Shown piece by piece: positions 1 through 7,011 of a stretch of DNA of 10,499 nt. The number at the start of each line of letters is the position of its first letter. Position 1 is the first letter of the stretch. The notes beneath the pieces are model-generated. The model did not search any database, had not been told where the DNA came from, and was given only the letters and a program-made list of their open reading frames with translations. This DNA comes from Nitrosarchaeum sp. (GTDB lineage Archaea > Thermoproteota > Nitrososphaeria > Nitrososphaerales > Nitrosopumilaceae): the NCBI GenBank assembly GCA_004297665.1, contig SCUP01000206.1, positions 1 to 10,499 on the forward strand. The letters run 5' to 3'. Made by a program: the position numbers and the translations under genes.

Positions 1-11
1 AAAATCTCATA

Positions 12-1202
12 ATGAAAAAGACACAACTTCTAAGTATTGTTTTTTCACTGGTTATGATTACTGGCGTTGCTGCTGGAAATGCAGTATATGCTGAATCAGA
101 TGAAAAACAAAATGACCTCAAAGACAGACTAGCAAACTTTTGCAATATGACTGATACTGAAAAGGATCAATTCTTTTTAGATCATCCAAGAATTGCCCAA
201 TTCAAAGACAGACTGGCAAGTATTTGTGAGCAAAGCGAAGATGAACAAAAAACAGCTATTGAAGATTTCATTAATGAAATTACTCCAGAACAAAAATCTG
301 ATTATAACATGGCAGACAAGCTGGAATCATACTGTGAAATGTCTGATGCTGACAAGGAAACATTCTTGGCAGAATTTGACCAAGCAGATCTAAAAGATAG
401 ATTAGATGCATACTGTGCATTAGATGAATCTGGAAGAGCCACTTACATTGCTGAGCACCAAATGTTAGTAGATGAAATGCAAAAAAGACACGAAGAAATC
501 CGTGATCATAAAGCAGAATACCAAAGATACTGCCAAATGACTGCCGATGAGCGTGCTGCAGAAATCACTAATGCTACAAAACTAGCCAAAGTCTCTGAAT
601 GGTGTGAAATGACACCTGAGCAAAGAGAGGAATACAAAAAAGAAAATCATGATGCTGCAATGGATTTCAAAGAAAAACACTTTGATGCATTAGAGAGAAT
701 GAAAGAAAATCATGATCTATCTCAAAGATTACGAGCCATGATAATGTCTTCTGATATTTCTCAAGAGAAAATGGATGAACTCCGTGCAAAATACCAAGAA
801 AAGCACGGTGATTTAGATGAGAAAAGAGAAGAGCTTAAAATGAAATTCCAAAGTCATGTCTCTGCAATGCTAGGCAAACTAACAGACGAGCAAAAAGCTG
901 ACATTTTAGCAAGACATGCAGAGATGAAGGCACTAAAAGCTGAGCTGAAAGAAAAGTCATCTACCTTAACTGATGAGGAAAAACAAGAACTTAGAGCAGA
1001 ATTCATTGAAAAGGCAAAAGACATGCGATTAGCATGGATTTCTCCGCGACTCCAAGTATCTGCAGGAATTGATGCAGGAGAAATTGAATGTCGTGAAGGA
1101 TACAGCCTTGTAATGAAGACATCAAACGGATTGCCAATGTGCCTTAAGGCAGAATCGGCATTACGAATGATTGAAAACGGTTTTGCAGTTCCTGCAAACT
1201 AA
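12..1202 (+). CDS. Secreted Cys-repeat, charged helical protein (uncharacterised)
   Basis: 396 residues. The N-terminus is a clear Sec signal peptide: KK followed by a hydrophobic core to about residue 22, with probable cleavage after Val-Tyr-Ala 27. Residues about 35-205 hold six degenerate repeats, each carrying one Cys (44, 72, 108, 135, 174, 198) in a context like hydrophobic-C-x-M-[ST]-x-x-[DE]; three copies are preceded by KDRL. Residues 205-345 are almost wholly charged and predicted helical or coiled-coil. The last 50 residues hold two Cys (360 and 377) in an ECREGYSLV...GLPMCLK tail that I recall from other thaumarchaeal exported proteins. The protein probably sits outside the membrane, with Cys pairs as disulfides or metal ligands; its function is unknown. 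Only 11 bases lie upstream, so the promoter is out of view. The gene is certain, the role is not. Confidence 0.9.
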   Translation: MKKTQLLSIVFSLVMITGVAAGNAVYAESDEKQNDLKDRLANFCNMTDTEKDQFFLDHPRIAQFKDRLASICEQSEDEQKTAIEDFINEITPEQKSDYNMADKLESYCEMSDADKETFLAEFDQADLKDRLDAYCALDESGRATYIAEHQMLVDEMQKRHEEIRDHKAEYQRYCQMTADERAAEITNATKLAKVSEWCEMTPEQREEYKKENHDAAMDFKEKHFDALERMKENHDLSQRLRAMIMSSDISQEKMDELRAKYQEKHGDLDEKREELKMKFQSHVSAMLGKLTDEQKADILARHAEMKALKAELKEKSSTLTDEEKQELRAEFIEKAKDMRLAWISPRLQVSAGIDAGEIECREGYSLVMKTSNGLPMCLKAESALRMIENGFAVPAN

Positions 1203-1216
1203 TTTCTTTTTTATTT
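1202..1216 (+). terminator. T-rich tract after the secreted-protein gene
   Basis: A T-rich run begins right after the stop codon, with no stem-loop. Oligo-T tracts on the coding strand are the usual intrinsic termination signal in archaea, so this is a plausible end for the upstream transcript. Confidence 0.4.
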
Positions 1217-1247
1217 TCATGGATTTGAATTAGAATGATGAATCTTT

Positions 1248-1382
1248 ATGAGAGTAACAGACCAGATGAGAAAGTCTTATGGTGTCTATTTTCTAGTTCC
1301 ATTTGTATTTGATTTTGGAGAAGATTTGATTTCAGAATTAGAAAACAAAAAATCTGAATTTGAGAAAAACTCTAAAAATTGA
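1248..1382 (+). CDS. Possible 44-residue small protein
   Basis: ATG at 1248 opens 44 codons ending in TGA at 1380-1382. The product starts MRVTDQMRKSYGVYFLVPFV, with a short hydrophobic/aromatic middle and a charged Glu/Lys-rich tail. No TATA-like box sits at the 20-25 base spacing seen elsewhere in this window, and I recognise no family. It could be a chance frame or a degraded gene end. Low confidence. Confidence 0.2.
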   Translation: MRVTDQMRKSYGVYFLVPFVFDFGEDLISELENKKSEFEKNSKN

Positions 1383-1386
1383 GCCT

Positions 1387-1494
1387 GTACGGTACTGGAT
1401 TTTATTATGTATTGCTAATTTGGGCTCTGTAAAGTCTTAGTCAGATCTTCTAGGTGTCAAAAACCGTCGGGTATCGTTTTGGTCAGTACCGTAC
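1387..1494. repeat. 11-bp perfect inverted repeat bounding 108 bp
   Basis: GTACGGTACTG at 1387-1397 and its exact reverse complement CAGTACCGTAC at 1484-1494. Each arm is itself nearly palindromic (GTAC-G/C-GTAC). The arms are GC-richer than the surroundings. They could be terminal repeats of a very small non-autonomous element, two operator half-sites upstream of the 75-residue gene, or an RNA stem. I see no flanking target duplication, which weakens the element reading. Confidence 0.45.
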
Positions 1495-1540
1495 TTATGG
1501 ATTAGATAAATTCCCAATTATTTGTAAAATAACCCTTTTG

Positions 1541-1548
1541 TTAAATAA
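1541..1548 (+). promoter_or_regulatory. TATA box of the 75-residue gene
   Basis: TTAAATAA ends 23 bases before the ATG at 1572. The spacing matches the ferredoxin and clamp-loader promoters here and predicts a leaderless or nearly leaderless mRNA. It supports this small gene as real and its start as correct. Confidence 0.6.
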
Positions 1549-1571
1549 CTCAAAATTGTAATTATTGTTAC

Positions 1572-1799
1572 ATGAACCAACAAGAAATGACTAACATAGT
1601 AAAGGAAGATTTGAAACACATTCCAAGTGGTTATGGAGTTATGCATGGATGGTTACGAACTTACTACAATAGACGTAGAAGACATGATCTAACTAAGGGA
1701 AAGACGAAAGAAGAAACACTGTCATGGTGTATTGATGAAATAAGAAAAGAAAATCCTAACTGGAATCCTGAATATGATATTACTTATTTTAAAATCTGA
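1572..1799 (+). CDS. Small basic hypothetical protein, 75 residues
   Basis: I do not recognise this protein. It begins MNQQEMTNIVKEDLKHI, has a strongly basic centre with tyrosines (YYNRRRRHDL, residues about 31-40) and an amphipathic, Trp-containing C-terminal half. There is one Cys and no signal peptide or membrane segment. A TATA box 23 bases upstream and normal AT-rich coding character support a real, independently transcribed gene. The basic patch would suit nucleic-acid binding, but that is only inference. It is isolated, with inverted repeats upstream and a convergent gene about 170 bp downstream. An orphan or a fragment of a mobile-element gene are both possible. Confidence 0.6.
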   Translation: MNQQEMTNIVKEDLKHIPSGYGVMHGWLRTYYNRRRRHDLTKGKTKEETLSWCIDEIRKENPNWNPEYDITYFKI

Positions 1800-1966
1800 T
1801 AGATTTGCTTTTCTAATTATTTCTTCAATCATGTAGTTATCAATTAGATTCTAATCTAAAAATAATTCTTTTAAACAGGATGTTTTCAAGTTCTGTTTCA
1901 TTGTCGGTTGTTTTATTTCTGTTACCTTGCGGTTACTGTTTTAATTTTAAAAATTATCTGAATAAA

Positions 1967-2998
1967 TCACAATCGAAATAATGCCATCTTGGCAATTTTT
2001 TTCTTCCTTTTTTTATCTCTTGTTTTAAAATCTCTAACCCATTCTAAATATCCTATTCCATGTGTTTTTATATCTGAAATCACATCATTTACAAAATCCA
2101 TATTTTGATCTCTCCCAGTGACATAAAGAGAATCATATTTCTTTGAATACGCTTCCTCTGCACGTTTAACGTATGGTGCCGTACCTTGATAATCTTTTTT
2201 AAATTGTTTAGCAACAAGGGTAATCCACACATGGAAAACATTTCCTGAGAAATCAAGAGGTTTACTTTCATCTGGAATATTCTCTATGAAAGTAATGAAA
2301 TTTTCAATTTCTTGCTTTCTTTGATTTTCAATAAGATCCTGTAATCGTGAACCTGCAAATACGATTTCTGTCAGAAACATATTGTCAAAGAATCCAATAA
2401 TATCCAATTTTTTGAATCGCTCACGAAATTGTTCTATGTTTACATTATTGGCTATTTTGGTTGGTAGAACTTCGTTTCTAAAAGTATCTAATGCATCAGG
2501 TCTTTTTTCCTGTATGATTTTTTCTTGCATAACCAATTCTGCAGCAATTAAAACATCCTGTGGGATCTCATGTCTTACTGTTGGAATAAACGCTTGTGAA
2601 ATATATTGTCCTATAGCATTAACAAAGTTTTTCGCATTATTATTATGATAATCCATGATAATGATTACATCTTTTTCTTCAACATAAGAACTGAAATTTT
2701 CATCTTTAACCCATTTGAATTTTAAACCATAAGGAAGAATTTCATCTGATTTGTTATTTTTTATATAAGATGAAATACGACTCTGAATATCTGAAGAAAC
2801 ACTATGTCTTGCAGAACGTTTACTTAATTTCTCAAAAAGTCCTGAAATGATACTACTCCAAATAGCAATTTTATCTGGATGAGTAAAAAAATAACCTAAG
2901 ACAAACAATAAAAATCCAATTGGGAAAGACCACCAATAATCAATTAACTCTTTAGTTATGTCTAAAGGTGATATTTGTATGAATACATCACTTAACAT
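1967..2998 (-). CDS. Single-pass membrane protein of unknown function
   Basis: 343 residues. A short N-terminus is followed by one transmembrane helix at about residues 22-38 (YWWSFPIGFLLFVLGYFF) and then a basic stretch (KRSARH), which puts the large C-terminal part in the cytoplasm by the positive-inside rule. The soluble part has a probable beta strand at about residue 110 (EKDVIIIMDYHNNNAKNFVNA), several charged helices and a very basic end (KTRDKKRKKKIAK). From memory, it resembles a family of uncharacterised one-helix proteins in bacteria and archaea with a motif like YHxNxxKNFVNA; no search was run. It starts 17 bp after the small CxxC gene upstream, so the two are probably one transcript. 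No Shine-Dalgarno sequence is visible. A membrane-anchored sensor or defence component is conceivable but unproven. Confidence 0.85.
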   Translation of the reverse strand: MLSDVFIQISPLDITKELIDYWWSFPIGFLLFVLGYFFTHPDKIAIWSSIISGLFEKLSKRSARHSVSSDIQSRISSYIKNNKSDEILPYGLKFKWVKDENFSSYVEEKDVIIIMDYHNNNAKNFVNAIGQYISQAFIPTVRHEIPQDVLIAAELVMQEKIIQEKRPDALDTFRNEVLPTKIANNVNIEQFRERFKKLDIIGFFDNMFLTEIVFAGSRLQDLIENQRKQEIENFITFIENIPDESKPLDFSGNVFHVWITLVAKQFKKDYQGTAPYVKRAEEAYSKKYDSLYVTGRDQNMDFVNDVISDIKTHGIGYLEWVRDFKTRDKKRKKKIAKMALFRL

Positions 2999-3015
2999 GT
3001 ATTCAAATCATAAGA

Positions 3016-3264
3016 TTATGGGGAATTAATGGATATTGATTGTTTAACAATTTGATCATAACATGCTATTTTATTACAAGTTAATCTTAATCTATTATCC
3101 AATAATTGAATACTACCTACATTGTTCATAGATACTGTGTCAGAACAAATATGACATTTAATCTGACCATTATTGAAATCATCTGATTGTTCATATTTTT
3201 GTAATAGTTTTTCTAAATCTGTAATGTGAACTGCTTTTATCTCTTTATCTTCTACTGACATCAT
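3016..3264 (-). CDS. Small CxxC protein, likely zinc-binding
   Basis: 82 residues from this start. Four Cys are arranged as CHIC (37 and 40) and CNKIAC (63 and 68), about 23 residues apart with predicted strands between, as in a small treble-clef or zinc-ribbon fold; His38 is a further possible ligand. The N-terminal third is a charged helix. Three Met codons are available (3273, 3264, 3261). The TATA-like TTATTATA at 3293-3286 lies only 12 bases before 3273 but 21 or 24 before the other two, so I choose 3264. It is the first gene of a probable two-gene unit with the membrane protein downstream. A regulator, adaptor or metal chaperone for that partner is plausible. No function is known to me. 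Confidence 0.7.
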   Translation of the reverse strand: MMSVEDKEIKAVHITDLEKLLQKYEQSDDFNNGQIKCHICSDTVSMNNVGSIQLLDNRLRLTCNKIACYDQIVKQSISINSP

Positions 3265-3285
3265 GTTGTACATATGTCGTTTTAC

Positions 3286-3293
3286 TATAATAA
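3286..3293 (-). promoter_or_regulatory. TATA box of the CxxC/membrane-protein pair
   Basis: TTATTATA read on the minus strand, 21 bases before the ATG at 3264 and 24 before the one at 3261. It is the only good TATA-like element in the divergent side of this gap and helps choose the start. Confidence 0.45.
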
Positions 3294-3372
3294 TTGTTCC
3301 ATAATTAAAAATACTAAATCAAATAATCAACAACCATTAAGGCTAACTTAAAGCATAACTTACTGATAGTCT

Positions 3373-3558
3373 TTATCTTCTGCTTGCGTTCTGAATCAGA
3401 GTTTTCCATTTGTTCTCACCTTGAATAGTAATTCCACAGGCTTCGGCAGGCGTCTTGCCGTCTAATCCCATATGTGACCTTAGATAGTTATGATAAATTT
3501 GGTAGCCGTCAATAATTACAGAATCATCCTTTTCAATTCTTCTTACCAAGTTGAGGTG
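3373..3558 (-). pseudogene. C-terminal stump of a DDE (rve-type) transposase
   Basis: A 61-codon open stretch on the minus strand ends in TAA at 3375-3373 and is entered from a stop (TGA) just upstream of 3558. It has no start codon. It encodes LVRRIEKDDSVIIDGYQIYH, then NYLRSHMGLDGKTPAEACGI and a KW...LIQNAS end. The pattern hydrophobic-Y-x(2)-YHNY-[LI]R-x-HMGLDGKTPAE is the typical end of the integrase-core transposases of IS6/IS240-like elements, where the last catalytic Glu lies upstream. Both catalytic Asp and the DNA-binding region are missing, so it is inactive. I find no matching terminal inverted repeats. It marks past insertion and deletion in this island. Confidence 0.8.
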
Positions 3559-3604
3559 TCAAACTAATTTTGTAAATCTCGCTCGAAGATATATTTAATA
3601 TAAA

Positions 3605-4135
3605 TTAAAATTTCATATCTTCTTTGTAAATATTATAGAGTTTTTTATACGCTTTTTCAGAAACTTCAAAAAACATTTCTTGCAAAAAAACTCTTTTACC
3701 ACTTTTTTCTTCTTTCTGCCATTCATTAATTCCATCTGAAATTCTTTTGTGAATGTTACTTGTTGTTTCTACCAATCTTATCTGAAGATTAGTAATTTTC
3801 ATATCTATGTCTAAGATAATCTTTTCAACTATGATTTTTTCATGAAATGATTCCACTTTGTCAAGCTGTTTTCTTAGTCTTGTTCTTTGTAATTCTAGTC
3901 TCTCAACTTGATTTCTAACAAAAACTTCTGGATCTAAATGTCTCCATTTGTTGGCAATGTTTGCATACAATTGCATGATGTCTCGATTTATTGTACCACG
4001 ATTTACCTTCAAAAATTCAGCTATCTTTCTAGCAGAATAACCATATTCAAAATGTAATCTATATACTTCATCTCGTCGTTTTCTTTGCTCATCTTTTGTA
4101 TATGGTCCTCCATTCTTTTCATGTTCTAACTCCAT
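3605..4135 (-). CDS. Helix-turn-helix / coiled-coil DNA-binding protein
   Basis: 176 residues. Residues about 14-57 form a helical DNA-binding domain whose turn-helix (YSARKIAEFLKVNRGTINRD, 33-52) has the spacing of HTH domains in transposase, resolvase and terminase-small-subunit-like proteins. Residues 70-140 are a long coiled coil rich in Arg, Glu and Leu, likely for dimerisation, and the C-terminus is basic. From memory, proteins with this GGPYTKDEQ...YRLHFEYGYSA start recur in marine thaumarchaeal genomes, often near mobile genes; the role is not established. A TATA-like TATATCA lies 20 bases upstream of the ATG. The transposase stump is just downstream, so it may be mobile cargo or an element regulator. 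The gene is well supported; the function is only 'DNA-binding'. Confidence 0.8.
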   Translation of the reverse strand: MELEHEKNGGPYTKDEQRKRRDEVYRLHFEYGYSARKIAEFLKVNRGTINRDIMQLYANIANKWRHLDPEVFVRNQVERLELQRTRLRKQLDKVESFHEKIIVEKIILDIDMKITNLQIRLVETTSNIHKRISDGINEWQKEEKSGKRVFLQEMFFEVSEKAYKKLYNIYKEDMKF

Positions 4136-4155
4136 TATTTTATTACATCATTTTC

Positions 4156-4162
4156 TGATATA
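4156..4162 (-). promoter_or_regulatory. TATA-like box of the HTH gene
   Basis: TATATCA on the minus strand, 20 bases before the start codon at 4135. Sequence and spacing are acceptable for a leaderless archaeal promoter. Confidence 0.35.
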
Positions 4163-4228
4163 CCAGATCCGAATAACTAATAGCTGATCTCTAGTCAACA
4201 TAGAATCAATTAACTGATTTCCAAAAAC

Positions 4229-4248
4229 TGGCATAGTTTGGCATAGTT
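4229..4248. repeat. Tandem 10-bp duplication upstream of hisS
   Basis: TGGCATAGTT occurs twice in direct succession, ending 45 bases before the hisS start and just upstream of a weak TATA-like TCTAAATC (4261-4268). It could be a regulator or BRE-adjacent site, or replication slippage. Confidence 0.6.
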
Positions 4249-4293
4249 TTCACAGAAATATCTAAATCACAACCATTCAACATCTAATTACTA

Positions 4294-5574
4294 ATGGAAC
4301 TGCCGCGTGGAATGAAAGACTTTGAAGATAAAGAAAACGCAAACATTGAGCATATCAGATATCATTTTAAAAAATTATCAAATCTATACGGATTTTCCTT
4401 TATGGATCCATCCCCAATTGAGCTCTTATCAGTATTGGAAACAAAATCAGGACCTGCAATTAAAGACGAAATCTATTATTTCAAAGACAAAGGGGACAGA
4501 GAAGTTGCTCTAAGATTTGATTTTACTGTGGGATTAACAAGATATGCAGCTGCACAAAAATCAATGAGACTACCAGCAAAAATATCGGCATTTGGCGGAG
4601 TATTCCGATATGACGAGCCACAAAAGGGACGATACCGCTACTTTCACCAGTGGGATATAGAGATTTACGGCAAGCCAAATCTAGAATCCGAAGCTGAAAT
4701 CATTGAATTAACCTCAAGACTATTTGATTCATTATTACTCAAAGATATTACAATTGACATCAATCACAGAAATCTAGTAGAGTCATTTATCAATCAAATC
4801 TTTGATTCTCAAGATCCCAAGCTAGTCGCAGATATGCTAAGGGCAATCGATAAGATACAAAAAAAATCAAAGCAAGAAATAATTAATGAATTCAAAGACA
4901 GATATGACATTACCAAACTAGAAAAGATTCTCGAGTTTTCACAAATCAAAGGAACTATTCAAGAAATAGAATCAAAACTAGATACAACAAAATTGCAATC
5001 ATGGACTGAGCTAAAACAACTACTAGACTCGCTAGAAAACAGAGGAGTAGTAAATACACGCATAAATTTCGGTATAGTCAGAGGACTGGACTATTATTCC
5101 GGAATGGTCTTTGAAGTATTTGACAAAAATTCAACTCTTGGTGCATTGGCTGGTGGAGGACGATACGATTCACTAACCAAAGCATTTGGAAGAGAAGACA
5201 TTGGAGCTGCAGGTGTTGCAGGTGGAGTAGAAAGAATCATACTAACAATGCAAGAGCAAAAAATAATTCCAGAAGCAAAACAAACCAGAGTGTCAGTTTT
5301 ATACATTAATGATGAGATGCAAAAAGTTGCAATGAGTATTGCATCTTTACTTAGACTAAACAATATTCCAACTGACATTGATTTATCTGGCAAGAATCTA
5401 AAAAAACAAATCGAGCAAGCATCTGAATCAAAATACTGTATTATAGTAGCTCCCAAAGAGCTAGAAAATAGCAAAGTAGTACTAAGAAACATGCAAGACG
5501 GATCAGAATCGCAAATTGATATAGAACAGCTTACCGATGATCCGCAATCAATACTTAATTTAGAAACGCCCTAG
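4294..5574 (+). CDS. hisS: Histidine--tRNA ligase (HisRS)
   Basis: 426 residues, the usual length for the family. It charges tRNA-His with histidine using ATP, in the cytoplasm. Visible class II signatures are PRGMKDF (residues 4-10, start of motif 1), the ATP-site LRFDFTVGLTRY (73-84), motif 2 FRYDEPQKGRYRYFHQWDIE (104-123), the histidine-specific RGLDYYSG segment near residue 263, and motif 3 GALAGGGRYDS...GVAGGVERI. The last ~95 residues form the anticodon-binding domain (RVSVLYIN...IDLSGKNLKKQIEQA). The ATG places PRGMKDF at the very N-terminus, as expected. A weak TATA-like element lies 25 bases upstream. The 3' end overlaps the convergent aIF6 gene by 20 bp. Identification is secure. 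Confidence 0.97.
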   Translation: MELPRGMKDFEDKENANIEHIRYHFKKLSNLYGFSFMDPSPIELLSVLETKSGPAIKDEIYYFKDKGDREVALRFDFTVGLTRYAAAQKSMRLPAKISAFGGVFRYDEPQKGRYRYFHQWDIEIYGKPNLESEAEIIELTSRLFDSLLLKDITIDINHRNLVESFINQIFDSQDPKLVADMLRAIDKIQKKSKQEIINEFKDRYDITKLEKILEFSQIKGTIQEIESKLDTTKLQSWTELKQLLDSLENRGVVNTRINFGIVRGLDYYSGMVFEVFDKNSTLGALAGGGRYDSLTKAFGREDIGAAGVAGGVERIILTMQEQKIIPEAKQTRVSVLYINDEMQKVAMSIASLLRLNNIPTDIDLSGKNLKKQIEQASESKYCIIVAPKELENSKVVLRNMQDGSESQIDIEQLTDDPQSILNLETP

Positions 5575-6220
5575 TTAGCATCATAATCTCAGGACCGCTA
5601 GTCATAGAACCGACTACCACTGCATGGTTATTTACCAAAATTCCAGACATGACATATGGAACTCCATTGTTAATCGTAGTCTGCTCCACTCTAACTCCCA
5701 TCACATTTGCAAACTCCTTCATGTCTTCTTCATCTGCTTCTGGGTGGATGGCAGCGCCAGAATTGTTTGCAACCATAACTGCACCCACTTGATTAAACCC
5801 AGCAATTCTTTTCTGCAAAACTTCGACTCCCAATACCTGCTTTATGGTATTGCAGTCCTCTTTTGATAGCCATGGCGATACAATAGCTCCTTTATCATTT
5901 GCACAAATTACATTTCCAAGTGCGGTATATTTTGAATCCAATACACCAATTTCCATCTTTGTCTCTTTTTTTAGAAACTCGTATTCATCAGTATATGCAG
6001 TCTTTGGCAGTAAAATTCCGTTGTTATTCATGACCATCAATGCACCTAACAGGCGAGTGTTTGCAACAGAGCCATACAGCACTTGTGTCTTTAGATATTC
6101 TCCTAGTTTTTCTGCCTTGTTTTGGGCAAAACCCATTGGAAGCAAAACAAAATCATCATTTACATTAATGTAAATTCCGATGTTTGGTCCTCTGTAAACA
6201 TCAAACTTGATAATATCCAT
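5555..6220 (-). CDS. Translation initiation factor 6 (aIF6)
   Basis: 221 residues from this start. aIF6 binds the large ribosomal subunit and keeps the subunits apart; the family is a five-fold pseudo-symmetric propeller. The internal repeats show here as recurring 'hydrophobic-NNxGxxxxP' units: GALMVMNNNGILLP, GNVICANDKGAIVSP, GAVMVANNSGAAIHP and SGILVNNHAVVVGS. The end TSGPEIMMLTRAFL is characteristic. The frame is open to an ATG at 6271, but I start at 6220 because MDIIKFDVYRGPNIGIY matches the expected family N-terminus and the extra 17 residues do not. The gene is divergent from the first ferredoxin and convergent with hisS, sharing 20 bp of coding sequence with it. The identity is secure; the start is likely. 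Confidence 0.95.
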   Translation of the reverse strand: MDIIKFDVYRGPNIGIYINVNDDFVLLPMGFAQNKAEKLGEYLKTQVLYGSVANTRLLGALMVMNNNGILLPKTAYTDEYEFLKKETKMEIGVLDSKYTALGNVICANDKGAIVSPWLSKEDCNTIKQVLGVEVLQKRIAGFNQVGAVMVANNSGAAIHPEADEEDMKEFANVMGVRVEQTTINNGVPYVMSGILVNNHAVVVGSMTSGPEIMMLTRAFLN

Positions 6221-6289
6221 TTGTTGTAATTGATCTTTAATCGATATGAACGTAAGGAAATCTCTGAGCATAGGTTTTTTATTGTAGTA

Positions 6290-6899
<610 letters not shown>

Positions 6900-6900
<1 letters not shown>

Positions 6901-6920
6901 TTTATTTAATTTTATTTATT
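6900..6920 (+). terminator. T-rich tract after ferredoxin 1
   Basis: AT-rich, T-dominated run directly after the stop codon without a stem-loop. It is a plausible archaeal oligo-T terminator that separates the two ferredoxin transcripts, consistent with the second gene having its own promoter. Confidence 0.4.
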
Positions 6921-6953
6921 CCCTAAAACATACTGTGAATATTAGATCGAGTT

Positions 6954-6994
6954 AAATTTAGTCCCGACTAATTTTGTCTAGCTTTAAATAATAT
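6954..6994 (+). promoter_or_regulatory. Ferredoxin promoter module, copy 2
   Basis: Identical over 41 bp to 6290-6330. The palindrome TTAGTCCCGACTAA is at 6958-6971 and the TATA box TTTAAATA at 6983-6990, 21 bases before the ATG at 7012. The flanks on both sides differ from copy 1, so conservation is confined to operator plus core promoter. This points to co-regulation of both ferredoxins. Confidence 0.85.
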
Positions 6995-7011
6995 TCCAAA
7001 ATAATCCATTT

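Larger units (their letters stand above)
1203..1571. other. Gene-poor stretch of about 370 bp with inverted repeats
   Basis: No long reading frame crosses this stretch. It holds a possible 44-codon frame (1248-1382), a short hairpin pairing GAGCCT at 1381-1386 with GGGCTC at 1422-1427, an 11-bp perfect inverted repeat (1387-1397 with 1484-1494), and the promoter of the 75-residue gene at the right end. The short hairpin and the long-range pairing share a boundary and would form a knot or compete if transcribed. It may be the scar of a small element or a regulatory leader; neither is proven. Confidence 0.5.

Noticed and set aside
1235..1300. Possible C/D box guide RNA (ATGATGA at 1235)
   Set aside because: No CTGA D or D' box at the right distance and no second C' box pair, so a C/D RNA cannot be supported.
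1452..3563. Shared 10-mer AGGTGTCAAA at 1452-1461 and 3554-3563 as ends of one insertion sequence
   Set aside because: Same orientation, no longer similarity beside it, and many 10-bp matches are expected by chance in 10 kb.
5094..5492. 132-codon minus-strand frame inside hisS
   Set aside because: Antisense shadow of the HisRS C-terminal half; the sense frame carries all the catalytic motifs.
5844..6173. 109-codon plus-strand frame inside the aIF6 gene
   Set aside because: It lies wholly antisense to a securely identified conserved gene, and its product has no recognisable features.
6221..6271. N-terminal extension of aIF6 to ATG 6271
   Set aside because: The family starts at the MDIIKFDVYRG segment. 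The TATA evidence is ambiguous, so the choice rests on homology.
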